A stretch of DNA of 41,676 nucleotides from a virus, in IMG/VR virus record IMGVR_UViG_3300048589_000295, positions 1-41,676 of that record; one strand, 5' to 3'. Below, piece after piece: positions 31,601 to 38,215 of this stretch. Numbering within the stretch: the first letter of the stretch is position 1; each line of letters starts with the position of its first letter. The notes beneath the pieces were generated by a model. The model was not told the origin of the DNA and did no database searches. It worked only from the letters and a program-made list of their open reading frames with translations. The translations under genes and the position numbers were made by a program.

Positions 31601-32579
31601 CTAGATCAAAGCCCTCCATCGTACCTTGAACAACCCCCTGGAAGAAGGGGGGAACTTCGTAGGCACGTCGTTTTGCTGCGCTCTCTTGGGCATAGCGATA
31701 CTCCGGCGTATTCTGATACTCGCTCCAGGTATGCAAGAATTCCTGCATGGGATTCCCCCACACGCTTTCTTCCGGCGCACCAAATGGGCGAGGCGGCACA
31801 GGAATCATAGGGCGGTTAGGGTCATTGTAGACGCCACTCAAAATGTCAGGCGCAGAGAAACTAGAAGGCGACGATTGCCCGGATTGCGGCGGTTGCTCTG
31901 CAATCAGGGGATTACCCGCCGGTCGCCGGAACTGGTCTACAAATCGCTGGAATCCATCTTGAACGGCACGCGGCCATGCACCTTGCGAACTTAGAATCTC
32001 GTCCTGCGTGCGCCCGCCCGTGCCGGTCTGGGGATACATAGACTCCTGATACGGATAACTCTCGTCAGGCTGTAACTTGTAGTCGTATTCTTTGCCCCAC
32101 GCGCTCAACGGTTTCCAGCGGCTATAGGCTTCTCGTTCTTCTCGCCGCGCTTGCATCCTATCGCGGATGCTGTCCGTTTGAATTAGTTCATCCGACAGAG
32201 GACGCGGGCGAACAGTATGTTCAAGGCCAACAACCTGCGGCGCACGTATGCCTACCGTGTCACTGTTTCGCCCACCCCCAATGTTCGGTGCGCCGGTGTC
32301 CAGCCAGGGGCTTTCATACGGCCCAGGAATCTCCGGGTACGTCGGGTCAGGCAAGTTGATGACCGGCTTCTCCGGCCCAAAGACAGGACGCTTCCAGGGG
32401 TCAGGCAGCGGTTCAGGACGAGGACGCGGCCCTTCTACCGGCAGCGGTTCAGGCTTCGGCTTAGACTTCTCGGCTAAGTCTGCCGCCCCACGTTTCTTTT
32501 TCTTTTCTTCTTCTTCCCTGCGCTTGCGTTCTTCTTCTTCCGCTTCTTCGCGTTCCCGCTTGATTCTTCCTAAACCCAT
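22659..32579 (-). CDS. Giant polyprotein-like virion protein (3306 residues)
   Basis: The N-terminus (about 1-45) is very charged (REREEAEEEERKRREEEEKK), then Pro-rich to about residue 130. There are hydrophobic stretches near 360 (GGAVGAVAGGIIGLANQ), 555 (YIIPPIFAAFALLPEAR) and 940 (GGSAAGAVAAAISKVV). The middle includes Pro/Arg linkers (about 1570-1700). Later parts include NLDKGEITLFEDIYGKSVAG and FPYHYFATRMPSRIVMAIMQ (about 2560). Near the C-terminus, repeat-like phrases such as KAQYLRDNPDFAEIY, KAWLLEHPEFARME and KRQYLLDNPDFAAEYL each precede a WW pair. A Gly run lies near 3240. The size and position suggest an internal ejection protein. No RNA polymerase or lysozyme motif was recognised, so the function is open. 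Confidence 0.8.
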   Translation of the reverse strand: MGLGRIKREREEAEEEERKRREEEEKKKKRGAADLAEKSKPKPEPLPVEGPRPRPEPLPDPWKRPVFGPEKPVINLPDPTYPEIPGPYESPWLDTGAPNIGGGRNSDTVGIRAPQVVGLEHTVRPRPLSDELIQTDSIRDRMQARREEREAYSRWKPLSAWGKEYDYKLQPDESYPYQESMYPQTGTGGRTQDEILSSQGAWPRAVQDGFQRFVDQFRRPAGNPLIAEQPPQSGQSSPSSFSAPDILSGVYNDPNRPMIPVPPRPFGAPEESVWGNPMQEFLHTWSEYQNTPEYRYAQESAAKRRAYEVPPFFQGVVQGTMEGFDLANEAGPLGGAVGAVAGGIIGLANQFGPTREGVIRAQDAIQHTTEVPYYAALNAPIAGGPSVSQVVTGGFQAFFDQLNPYRNNQGMEQVALNLATMFLTRGRSTGKDIAANVEKGQEARAAVAQAVEETGDKTLELALRNIHGRNPADRVNNAMNLIRYQEEYAQALDREAVIMQTIDPVQAGELFLQAQELRAMSVSDIINSQMDIGAELAYGLLDASDYIIPPIFAAFALLPEARALFRAGRAIAISDLDAVSRLGIAQQSAQKLRYAVAEGPQTAKNIYREIIAPYQNPGEKLITSKYLGWALTGKLTRESAIAQDANILSRAIAQILTGVLDKDDAKKILDAFITRPVDMVQKGITGLSPQTMSQFVENPSPDMGLRWNPAIIAPNDVSRRLPILLTERENILNMRSLNGEGKLDPIELQSELHEILVGGVTRVYGGKQPPLPFGAKEVKVDIVGQDTARVVYVDGKGKIIQAGGETTIAGARQQLAQVQRGQNPPPNPLKLPYHIAKTFSDIQKYIMNDVWLFDRPANWAGNALGAAAMSHANDTFTLTPNKSIQEALIRQNGGFMPTSRTLQTLPGVSKQTRTIRNEIGGSAAGAVAAAISKVVTGKPQNPITSGMKVLQDIPYGTTEIPLGNGLAIPVGEEAFSLRAFFVPYSRARKGAIGESVDAKFAPLIANPDMPPEMMKAAIAKLKEVAEQNGKAEVLPEMRKWVGAQAIRGTLADLGVPAELLLPEEARAIEQLLAEADPSDAQQVWYGVHGVSEAEDFDGIADIIKNARQRNGAMLHIDSGQPGVYWTDADLATEASWLAENMVRDAVRAGMDPETARVQAVDTATAILKAQNESLESVLQDFEPVATNKQALGVVMDYYIEFMRGKNSARQAVDALSNEARTVDTPAAWQKKWTGTNSIYNTLRGQLGELTEQTRTTLQGIFNGQEYTPKYDWWETISKYLDWDEQAFRVMRANPPLGRTPEVEAAFQAYLDANRTLVDNAQYEMLGAFQVYPSLESFDIVKEGLRRTEAMGEEAAFRSRQLLQRRAAGELSAAEYDRQNMALWNKYFDDAAALNQTLGKLIVRHGLEKEVVSGLKWTEGDITWHLIGPSEIQGKWKARNTATGEIGEFTVGGVADQANPWVVPKNVVDDFYRVAGKNGELDKAADQVMQTIADNAPAPDVPTRSRFTRATPGESGRVVGGTVVERAPLTGDELGPEATFPRPAYANAGLREDDLWRTSERIDPAPLADQPRPAPSAGGLDPWTEEVVLPARPRVRGGLGGNIVPASTPAPVVDDIADVPTPGSAYTEAPDLSPKTGYTDEPVMPRGEGYSVEPPVETPSRYSIPTNDEIRAAANDAGIATATDKGRPTDKHLINSLNKRLGAKYSKLDDLSEGHRAQAIDVLAARKEEQVAKMSAAEAQKAVASTPAPVDPRVRAGWVEPTAPVPFDEIREIAKGKGSLEHVPIDQLAAIYGQDSMNIGGNREVAKFVKREIFARGYKKAQVITDIGDSGQPIPIGYILYDAEGNATPIYFGYGRSQREVYDAFVREKLGETVSQVTPAPVATKQPWEMTVEEFDAWYHAPETGLPKLKSEIEKIDQQIAGRPRPTGAYADYDLKVLYDKRDSYVDAVGKVERGTAGRLTRAQLEAQHKGEIRNAISAGKPVPDNVRNLYPEFSTNLTEQQFIKQAKVTSWGKGQNKNKRVTVTQPDGSEWTTDIPVSGKLSPNEYKQLAWAQYNKPKAPAPTPPAPTSVGASAPVTPAKMPKVDFVKRGNGGVYDANVQGENGFMFSVEVELTDSKARLYKVTTTWQDGRTGLFTLAEDVKLDDAKKIATQYLHEKYADTLPTRRTPTSAPTTSAATSASAATFGQPSRGARQEGMFTETGEDLPLVSGATVNPQGTGTFRPETVARSESMFDMRPQMGTGQPSYKPRIPKEKVMTPADLATMEVQELKQARKDLAHAWDRNVVAGSEGIPSLDTLVMRYARDGRVNLNLDKGEITLFEDIYGKSVAGFPINNLSDMEQLLQQYVDMKRAIDAGQRTVKESKQFAKMSSAEIIAETRDELLAAGFTEKDLAELAADPNSRRTILDTLAEIRGKTPDEPGMVAYEFAVPHISHVLGVENADEAYNAWSKIFSTGRNNNRPPTVADVARVSIENLNDFERVLRSRLPEILEGKPNTLSNTQKTLVLDAVSKWVNEMDAIQAKAIRVGDDMASHIMLNAENRRDFDVIMSILFPYHYFATRMPSRIVMAIMQKPSLVNFFYETSKAIDEENNRAGVPERLEGTVYLPGGSNARINISKPLYHYGAGGAMNYVNPNPFVKDDPTDNRVEKGMKWWERNGGMGFNLYLKLAADAMDGKIDKHYGSVFNQLVPIPFVGAPVSSVQQRWTGKMPAQDGTASSIGFGPDVTPDGFPLDVYRARRTVTWIAEKEGIDPTMAGYASQVIVNQWEGNDPSFAIPEEHLEEATALATRAIRQAAEDKMVARGTSYLTTMDVHPYTQEEQEMQRAAERFWASGYDPLANPLGNKQLQTDLTNADPSIELGWTKSSETPGLDAQIDELYAEANATGEWDRIMPQIEALQTQKAEITGKPATAPPMRQPQPGSVADVLRTPYGNADRGMNPQEQVDKQQKELANKHWEAYNAIEKGDNATKAQYLRDNPDFAEIYKNNIISKGETPEDWWSDYPEPGKKESRLARVGQQGGSGAPVTDGGLEPGSVTRSDFTEAELDTLYDEYLGFNGTKDWDGQKAWLLEHPEFARMEADRKLNKDGEYPWWYEDVFGADGGVPRGAAGLQRPPSQPTSVADVLRRPYDAPGTGDNQGPLDEKWFKREDKRYSDYERGGGKGWDNRSGSGNPWASTWDEYRNLPDSDAKRQYLLDNPDFAAEYLRYIREQDPNAEAWWLKEYNPRTGTGYTYYSRSYGGGGGGGGGGGGGSYSGYAPRVDPRFMDRSLWNAPGQQRQWLPYSDATPDWLYAGDRLKPDELRRWQPPRWS

Positions 32580-32583
32580 GCCC

Positions 32584-32868
32584 CTACTTCACTTTCGGAT
32601 TGTCTCGCAAGAAACGAGGGATTGCATAGGATAATGCCCCCACAATGCGCTCGTTCGATTTAAATTCGCCCGCCTGACACAACATCTCGTGGATGCACTC
32701 ATGCCAGAACGTTACCTCTTTCATCTCGTCGGGCATGTCCGGCAAGATTTCGATGACACCTTTTGTCCGCACCAATTGTCCGTACATCTGCTCATCCACT
32801 AGACGCGGTTCTTCCACAATCTGATAGGTCAGTAGCCCAATGGTTGCTTCCTCCGGCAGTTTGTACAT
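32584..32868 (-). CDS. Small HExxH metallopeptidase-like protein
   Basis: A 94-residue protein with FWHECIHEML at residues 54-63, giving the zinc motif H56-E57-x-x-H60 and a likely third ligand in NERIVGALSYAI. It ends in RFLRDNPKVK. This layout fits small phage ImmA/IrrE-like or Zn-peptidase families that flank virion genes. It lies 5 bases upstream of the giant virion gene and may process or assemble it. The target is unknown. Confidence 0.75.
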   Translation of the reverse strand: MYKLPEEATIGLLTYQIVEEPRLVDEQMYGQLVRTKGVIEILPDMPDEMKEVTFWHECIHEMLCQAGEFKSNERIVGALSYAIPRFLRDNPKVK

Positions 32869-33344
32869 TACCCCTCGCTATCAAAGACTAATGCCCCGTT
32901 GCGATACAGCGTCCAGCGTTCTTTCTGTCCCGGCACACTCGGCCCAGGAGGAATCTCTACCTGTGGCTCTTTATCTTCGACCACCAGGAACGTACTCACA
33001 TGCCAGCCATACGGTAAGCCCAACCCGTCTGCTACCTTCTCCCCGTCTATCCACACGCCCCATGCGCCTACTTCCCCCTTGTCAGGATTGTAGCCCTGCC
33101 AGATAGGAAAGTTGACCCACTTGCTTTCCCCCCACACAAAAATCTCATTGCGGTTCTTGCGGTCTGCTGTGTTGAACTCGACCACGCCCGCTCCCTGCGG
33201 CACATGCACAAAGATGTGGTGCGCTGCGCCACGCCCAGGAATGTTGGCGTACTTGGCAGCGGCAACCGGCGTGATGCTGAACGGCTTGTCACTCGGCTCC
33301 CATGAACCATCGCGTGTCGTGAAACGGTCTATAACCTTGAGCAT
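32868..33344 (-). CDS. Hypothetical beta-rich virion protein
   Basis: A 158-residue protein, beta-rich throughout (FVHVPQGAGVVEFNTADRKN, EIFVWGESKWVNFPIWQGYN, VGAWGVWIDGEKVADGLGLP, GWHVSTFLVVEDKEPQVEIP, RWTLYRNGALVFDSEG). It resembles carbohydrate-recognition or tail appendage modules with a central beta-sandwich. It overlaps the next gene at its stop by one base. No lysin motif is seen. Confidence 0.65.
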   Translation of the reverse strand: MLKVIDRFTTRDGSWEPSDKPFSITPVAAAKYANIPGRGAAHHIFVHVPQGAGVVEFNTADRKNRNEIFVWGESKWVNFPIWQGYNPDKGEVGAWGVWIDGEKVADGLGLPYGWHVSTFLVVEDKEPQVEIPPGPSVPGQKERWTLYRNGALVFDSEG

Positions 33345-33351
33345 GTTATGT

Positions 33352-34692
33352 CTAGTTCCAACTTCTTGCCCATTGCGTGTTGGGTGCTTGGCTGCGTCCG
33401 TATGCGCTGATGTTCGCCACCTGCAAGTTGTTCGCCATCATCGCCTGATTCATGCGCTGCTGCATGTCCCACTGATACTTGGCAGCGGCTAGGTCTTGAT
33501 CTGCCTGATAACGCTGTGCGCCACTGTACATTCCTGCGCTGCCCAACTGCCCCTGCAAGCCCAACTCTGCTCCGTAGTTCTGTGCGCCCGCGTAGATGTT
33601 TGCACTCCCCAACGTACCCGCTAACTGTTGGTCTGCACCGTACTGTTGCGCCCCTGCGTAGGTGTTAGCAACGTCACGGGTTGCTTGGTTCTGATCCATG
33701 CCCATCGTGAACTCGTTGCCAATCTGCTCTTTGCTCAAGCCATAACCGAGCATGTCCATCTCTTTGGTGTGATCAAACTGATCATAGAATTGCTTGGTAG
33801 CAATGCGCGCTTGTTCTTCGGCGGCCAACTGTTGCCGTTCAGAAAGACCCATCTGCCAAGTATCGCGCCAAATATCCGTACCATAATCGCGTCTGTCTCG
33901 ATACTGCGCTTCGGTAAAGTCTCTGCGATCCGTGTAGTTATTTTGTCCAAACTGCGCTACCGGCAACGTGGTCGCAACATACTTGGCCCACTCGCTGTCA
34001 TTCGCCGTGTAGCTATTCGGGTCAAACAACTTCTTCATCATGTCCGAACTACCGTCTTGCGTGCCGAAGAAGTTCTTCTCCACCCCTCCCGGTGTCGCTG
34101 GTGTAATGGGGGCATTAGGCGGTGGGGCAATTGTCGGATTCCATTGCGGCAAGCTCCAGGACGAACCACCTGGCGCAGGCCCAACATAATCGCCTGGCCG
34201 CACATCATCACGCGGGCGATCTGAGCCGCCCTGTGTATTCATCGCAGACGAAGCATAGCCACTATAGGGATTCTGCTGTTGCGTCTGCATCTGCGGCGTA
34301 ATGCCCATTGATTGCAGTAGATTGCTGCCGCCACCCTGCGTTCGCATCTGCGGTTGATTCTGTTTCGCCCAACTGCTCTGCTGCTGCCCACCCATACCAC
34401 TATAGGGGTTACTCTGTTGCGTCTGCATCATGCCCCCGCCACCACCACCATAGGCTGTATTGCCGCCCGATTGCCCAAAGTTTGCTTGGAATCGATTGCC
34501 ACCCATAGGGGAGCGATTCAACGAAACGTTCTGTGTCCCCTGTCCCTGTGCAGAGAATTGGTTCTGCTTCTGTTGCGTCTGCATCTGCTGTTGGTCCTGC
34601 TGCATCTGCTGGTTAAATTGAGAATCCCATTGTTTCTGATTCTGCTGTTGCGTCTTGACCTGCGGTGTGGTCATGTAATTCGCTGTCGCCAT
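33352..34692 (-). CDS. Gln-rich structural protein with C-terminal repeats
   Basis: A 446-residue protein. Residues 1-160 are dominated by Gln, Asn, Gly and Met in a prion-like composition (MQQDQQQMQTQQKQNQF, GGGGGG). Residues about 225-340 are a more ordered charged helical part (DRRDFTEAQYRDRRDYGTD). Residues about 345-420 hold three copies of a 22-residue repeat (NTYAGAQQYGADQQLAGTLG, NIYAGAQNYGAELGLQGQLG, GMYSGAQRYQADQDLAAAKY). It lies between portal and giant virion genes. It is probably an internal head or ejection protein. Confidence 0.75.
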   Translation of the reverse strand: MATANYMTTPQVKTQQQNQKQWDSQFNQQMQQDQQQMQTQQKQNQFSAQGQGTQNVSLNRSPMGGNRFQANFGQSGGNTAYGGGGGGMMQTQQSNPYSGMGGQQQSSWAKQNQPQMRTQGGGSNLLQSMGITPQMQTQQQNPYSGYASSAMNTQGGSDRPRDDVRPGDYVGPAPGGSSWSLPQWNPTIAPPPNAPITPATPGGVEKNFFGTQDGSSDMMKKLFDPNSYTANDSEWAKYVATTLPVAQFGQNNYTDRRDFTEAQYRDRRDYGTDIWRDTWQMGLSERQQLAAEEQARIATKQFYDQFDHTKEMDMLGYGLSKEQIGNEFTMGMDQNQATRDVANTYAGAQQYGADQQLAGTLGSANIYAGAQNYGAELGLQGQLGSAGMYSGAQRYQADQDLAAAKYQWDMQQRMNQAMMANNLQVANISAYGRSQAPNTQWARSWN

Positions 34693-34704
34693 CTGTACTA
34701 CTCC

Positions 34705-36732
34705 TTACGGCATCGGCGGCATCCCACCGCCCATCAAGCCTGCTAACAAATCCTCGTCACTCGGTGGAGGCCCACCCATTAACTGATCAAACTGCCCAGG
34801 TATCGCACCTGGCCCACCCATGCCCAACATGTCAGGCGACATCTGCCCTGCCATCCCTGGAGGCATCCCCGGCAATCCTGGCGGCTGTAGGTCAGGACTC
34901 ATCCCTGGTGGCATAGACGGGTCTGGCGGCAAGGGCGGCATCCCACCAGGCATCATTGGCCCACCAGGAGGCAAGGGCGGCATAGAGCCATCCATCGGTG
35001 GCGGCCCCATCGGTGGCATCCCTGGCGGCATACTCGCCATCATTTCCTGCATCTCGCGCTGCATCCGCTCTTGGCGACGTGCTTCTTTCGCCGCTTCTGC
35101 CTCGGCTTTTTTCTGTTCGAGCCATTGCTTCTCTGTCTCCCAAACCTGCTGCAAAGGCGTCCCCTGAATCAACAGTTCCCAATCGTCCTGCTTGTACGTT
35201 TTCTGCAAGGCACGCAACGCACGCTTCTGCTGAATCTCCGGCATCTGAATGGTCTGCTCTGCGGCAATGCGTAATTCCTCGTCACGCGGCACAGGAATGT
35301 TCATTACCCGATTCTGGAAGAAGCTACGGCTGATAATGCCCTTCTCTATCAAACCCGAATAGGCTAACAATCGCTGTACATCGTCCATCGGCTGTTCAGG
35401 AATGAGCATCACATGGTTGGCATAGTTGCCCTTGATATCCTTCTTGGTCAGACGTAACGGCCCACCTCTGTCTCGCCGCTGGCTGCGCCCGTAAATCTCT
35501 ACCCCTTCGTCCGGCGCAAAGGCTTCAATCAAGCCCAACACTAACTGATTCTCGGCTTCCATCGCCGCTTCAATGTTGTTGCGTATGGTGTTCGCTCGGC
35601 TTCTCGCTTGCTGTGACAAGTTGTTAATCGCAAAGCCCGCCTGTACCCCGCCCGGTGCTTCACCATACGTCACAGCCGGAAACGTAGCCTGGTCAATGCC
35701 GGTCTGAATCATCGCCAATAAGTTCTGCGCCATCGGCACGTTCGGTTCAGGACGGAACATATCTAGCGACTGTTCACCCTGTAAATAGATAATCTCTCCC
35801 GGCCCTGCGGTAATCTTGTCGTTCGGCCCAAAGTTGCGGGCAATCATCAGCGGGTCATAGTGATACATCAACCCCGTTGCGACCTTGCTCAACACGTCAC
35901 ACTTCATCTGCCACAAGTCATGGATCGGATGAAGAATACTCAAGCTGCGTGCCAACTCATCATCAATCGGCGCACCGTCCGCATAGTGTTCGATAATGGG
36001 AATGTCGGGATAGTCGGTCTTGACCGGCGACTTGGCCCACTCTCCATCAATCACTACGCTGTGCCAGATAGCTCCCTGATGCAGACACCAGAAGTCCACC
36101 ACTTCGTACTTGTCGTTCCAGTAACCATGTACAACATGTCCATCTGGCACAATCGACAACTTAAACTTAGGGTATCGCTGCTCGATTTCGCTTCTCGTGG
36201 TCTTGTACTTGTGATAGGCGTAGTCCACCCAATACGGCCCACGTCCCACACCCACGTTGCGCGGGTCTAACTTGCGTCGCCAAATAGGAAGAATGTTGCG
36301 TGTCAGCACACCCTTCGGCAACACATCTCCAATCCAAATAACCTGGCTTGCGCCTCTACCTAATACACCGCTCTGCCACACCTTGTCATTGATATGATTG
36401 CAGCCCTGTTGATGGTTGCTCTCTCTATCAAAGGCGATTAGAAATTCTTCTATCTTCTCGCTGCGGTCGTCGTCATCTTCCTTCACCGACAGGCTAGGCA
36501 CTTCGACACGCATTTCATCGGCCACAAAACGCTGGAGCAACTGCACGATATTGAACGGGTCAGGCGTTACCACCGTGTCTACCCCGTCCAACTCTCTGTG
36601 ATCCAGGCGCGAATCTTCATAGCGAGACAAAGACCAGTCCTTCTCCCACAAGTCCGCTGCCCGCATCCAGTCTGCACGCTTGCGCTCTGTCTCTGATACG
36701 AGTTGTTTGATTTCCTGCGCGTCTAACTTCAT
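34705..36732 (-). CDS. Portal protein
   Basis: A 675-residue protein. The ATG at 36732 is preferred over an upstream start at 36759 because it follows the preceding stop by 2 bases. It matches phage portal proteins: an N-terminal part with LQRFVADEMRVEVPSL, the PIWRRKLDPRNVGVGRGPYW clip region, AEPNVPMAQNLLAMIQTGIDQ-like stem helices, QARSRANTIRNNIEAAMEAENQ and GLIEKGIISRSFFQNRVM. The C-terminal about 120 residues are Met/Pro/Gly-rich (MPPGMPPMGPPPMDG), possibly extending into the head. It lies directly downstream of terminase. Confidence 0.85.
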   Translation of the reverse strand: MKLDAQEIKQLVSETERKRADWMRAADLWEKDWSLSRYEDSRLDHRELDGVDTVVTPDPFNIVQLLQRFVADEMRVEVPSLSVKEDDDDRSEKIEEFLIAFDRESNHQQGCNHINDKVWQSGVLGRGASQVIWIGDVLPKGVLTRNILPIWRRKLDPRNVGVGRGPYWVDYAYHKYKTTRSEIEQRYPKFKLSIVPDGHVVHGYWNDKYEVVDFWCLHQGAIWHSVVIDGEWAKSPVKTDYPDIPIIEHYADGAPIDDELARSLSILHPIHDLWQMKCDVLSKVATGLMYHYDPLMIARNFGPNDKITAGPGEIIYLQGEQSLDMFRPEPNVPMAQNLLAMIQTGIDQATFPAVTYGEAPGGVQAGFAINNLSQQARSRANTIRNNIEAAMEAENQLVLGLIEAFAPDEGVEIYGRSQRRDRGGPLRLTKKDIKGNYANHVMLIPEQPMDDVQRLLAYSGLIEKGIISRSFFQNRVMNIPVPRDEELRIAAEQTIQMPEIQQKRALRALQKTYKQDDWELLIQGTPLQQVWETEKQWLEQKKAEAEAAKEARRQERMQREMQEMMASMPPGMPPMGPPPMDGSMPPLPPGGPMMPGGMPPLPPDPSMPPGMSPDLQPPGLPGMPPGMAGQMSPDMLGMGGPGAIPGQFDQLMGGPPPSDEDLLAGLMGGGMPPMP

Positions 36733-36734
36733 AT

Positions 36735-36962
36735 CTACTTCTGACCCCATCCAGGCCATTCGTCTGGGTTCTGTTGAAACTCATCTATCAACCGAACACG
36801 ATGCCCCTTATGCTTGACCAAATACACGATTGCTTCTTTGGAGAGTCGCCACTTCGTAATGCCGAGGCTATCTTCCAGGCCATCTTCATGTATGGTGTTG
36901 CGCCCAATCACGTCGCTATCTTCTTGGCAATCCTCACAGCGGATATACAGATAGGTACTCAT
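36735..36962 (-). CDS. Small hypothetical protein between terminase and portal
   Basis: A 75-residue protein. The ATG at 36962 is used because the longer frame would run into the terminase gene. It begins STYLYIRCEDCQEDSD, with a CxxC knuckle, then TKWRLSKEAIVYLVKHKGHRVRLIDEF and ends PDEWPGWGQ. It resembles small phage proteins that bind next to packaging enzymes. The function is unknown. Confidence 0.65.
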   Translation of the reverse strand: MSTYLYIRCEDCQEDSDVIGRNTIHEDGLEDSLGITKWRLSKEAIVYLVKHKGHRVRLIDEFQQNPDEWPGWGQK

Positions 36963-36964
36963 GG

Positions 36965-38215
36965 CTACCGTCTTTTCTCTACTCGAACCGGCGCACTCTG
37001 GCTTACTGCATCCCACGCCAACGCCAACGCCATCACACAATCATCGTGATACCCGCTCGGTGCAGCGTAACGCAAGCCCAATGCCGTTCTCGTCGCTTGT
37101 AAACTCTGCAATTCACCCACCAATACCGGCTCGTTACATATCCTGATGGTCTGCTTGTCAAACGCTAACTTCAACGCTTCTATCATCTTGGCCTTGTTCG
37201 GTTGCGTGAATTGCACACCCTCTACCAAACTGTCCATCTCTCGCTGCGCTTGCTCAACAATCGGGTCGCCTACCCCCGTTGCATCCATCCGAATACGTAC
37301 AGGATTGAACAATCTCGCCACATCCTTAATGCGTGCTAACTGGTACTCCCAACTAATCTTGTTGAATCGCTCCAGGTAACATTGCTCTCTAGTCGTCGCA
37401 TCTACTACCATAATCACGGTGTAGTCCTGCAATCTCGCCAAGTCCACACCCATCACATACTGATGCTTCGGATGAGAAGGATAATTGTGTTGTGCGTACT
37501 CCTGCCTAGTTGCCGTTGCTGCTTGCTTGACCTTGTTGAATACGGCCCCATCTTCCAATATCTCTGCCATGTACTCCTGGCGAAAGGTATCGTCCGGCGT
37601 ATTCTGTTTGACTTCTTCCAACGCGTCATGGTCAATAAACGGATTGTCGTAACTCGTCGCATGTACTTGTAACCAGCCCGGAACAATCGCCGCATCGTGC
37701 CATAACATCGAGGCCCAGTTAATGCCCTTCGGCACACCACCAAATGCAGCCCATCCCCCATGATCCAGCAACGTACCCTGCAAATACTCCGTCCAGACAA
37801 TCTCATCCATCAACGAGAACTCATCCACCACAGCCCCGTAAATGCCTTCACCCGCTAAACTTGCAGGATTCTCCGCTGTGCGAAACCAAATCTCCCCAAG
37901 CCCCGGTATGCGTATCTCATAGCTGCTACGATTAATGTAGTGCCTCTCCTGCAAACCCATCGCCCGTAACAGTTTCCTGGCTATCTCGGTTGTCTCTCGC
38001 CATGCCCTTTTCATCGAAGCACTACGCCAACTCAACCCAACCCACCAGTACAAGCCAGCCTGTCTCTGCATCCAGTAAAACAAACGCTGTACGTAAGCAT
38101 CTGTCTTGCCAAACCGCCTACCACAAAATGCAACCACACTGCCAGGATGCTCGACCATTAACCGCTGCTTCTCACAATGCGGCTTCTTTAAGGCGATACT
38201 AATCGTCTTGGTCAT
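36965..38215 (-). CDS. terL: Terminase large subunit
   Basis: A 416-residue protein. The Walker A motif is CGRRFGKT (31-38) and Walker B is GAVVDEF (127-133, with D131 and E132). The nuclease domain has GVDLARLQDYTV (D258), MDATGVGDP (D311) and YHDDCVMALALA (D391/D392). This is the full set of a packaging ATPase and headful or cos nuclease. It overlaps the methyltransferase stop by 4 nt. Confidence 0.9.
   Translation of the reverse strand: MTKTISIALKKPHCEKQRLMVEHPGSVVAFCGRRFGKTDAYVQRLFYWMQRQAGLYWWVGLSWRSASMKRAWRETTEIARKLLRAMGLQERHYINRSSYEIRIPGLGEIWFRTAENPASLAGEGIYGAVVDEFSLMDEIVWTEYLQGTLLDHGGWAAFGGVPKGINWASMLWHDAAIVPGWLQVHATSYDNPFIDHDALEEVKQNTPDDTFRQEYMAEILEDGAVFNKVKQAATATRQEYAQHNYPSHPKHQYVMGVDLARLQDYTVIMVVDATTREQCYLERFNKISWEYQLARIKDVARLFNPVRIRMDATGVGDPIVEQAQREMDSLVEGVQFTQPNKAKMIEALKLAFDKQTIRICNEPVLVGELQSLQATRTALGLRYAAPSGYHDDCVMALALAWDAVSQSAPVRVEKRR

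Noticed and set aside
22659-32579. The giant protein as an N4-type virion RNA polymerase
   Set aside because: The size fits, but no T7-like polymerase motifs were visible in the translation.
34820-35167. Gly/Ile/Pro-rich plus-strand frame
   Set aside because: It is the antisense of the Met/Pro/Gly-rich tail of the portal protein.
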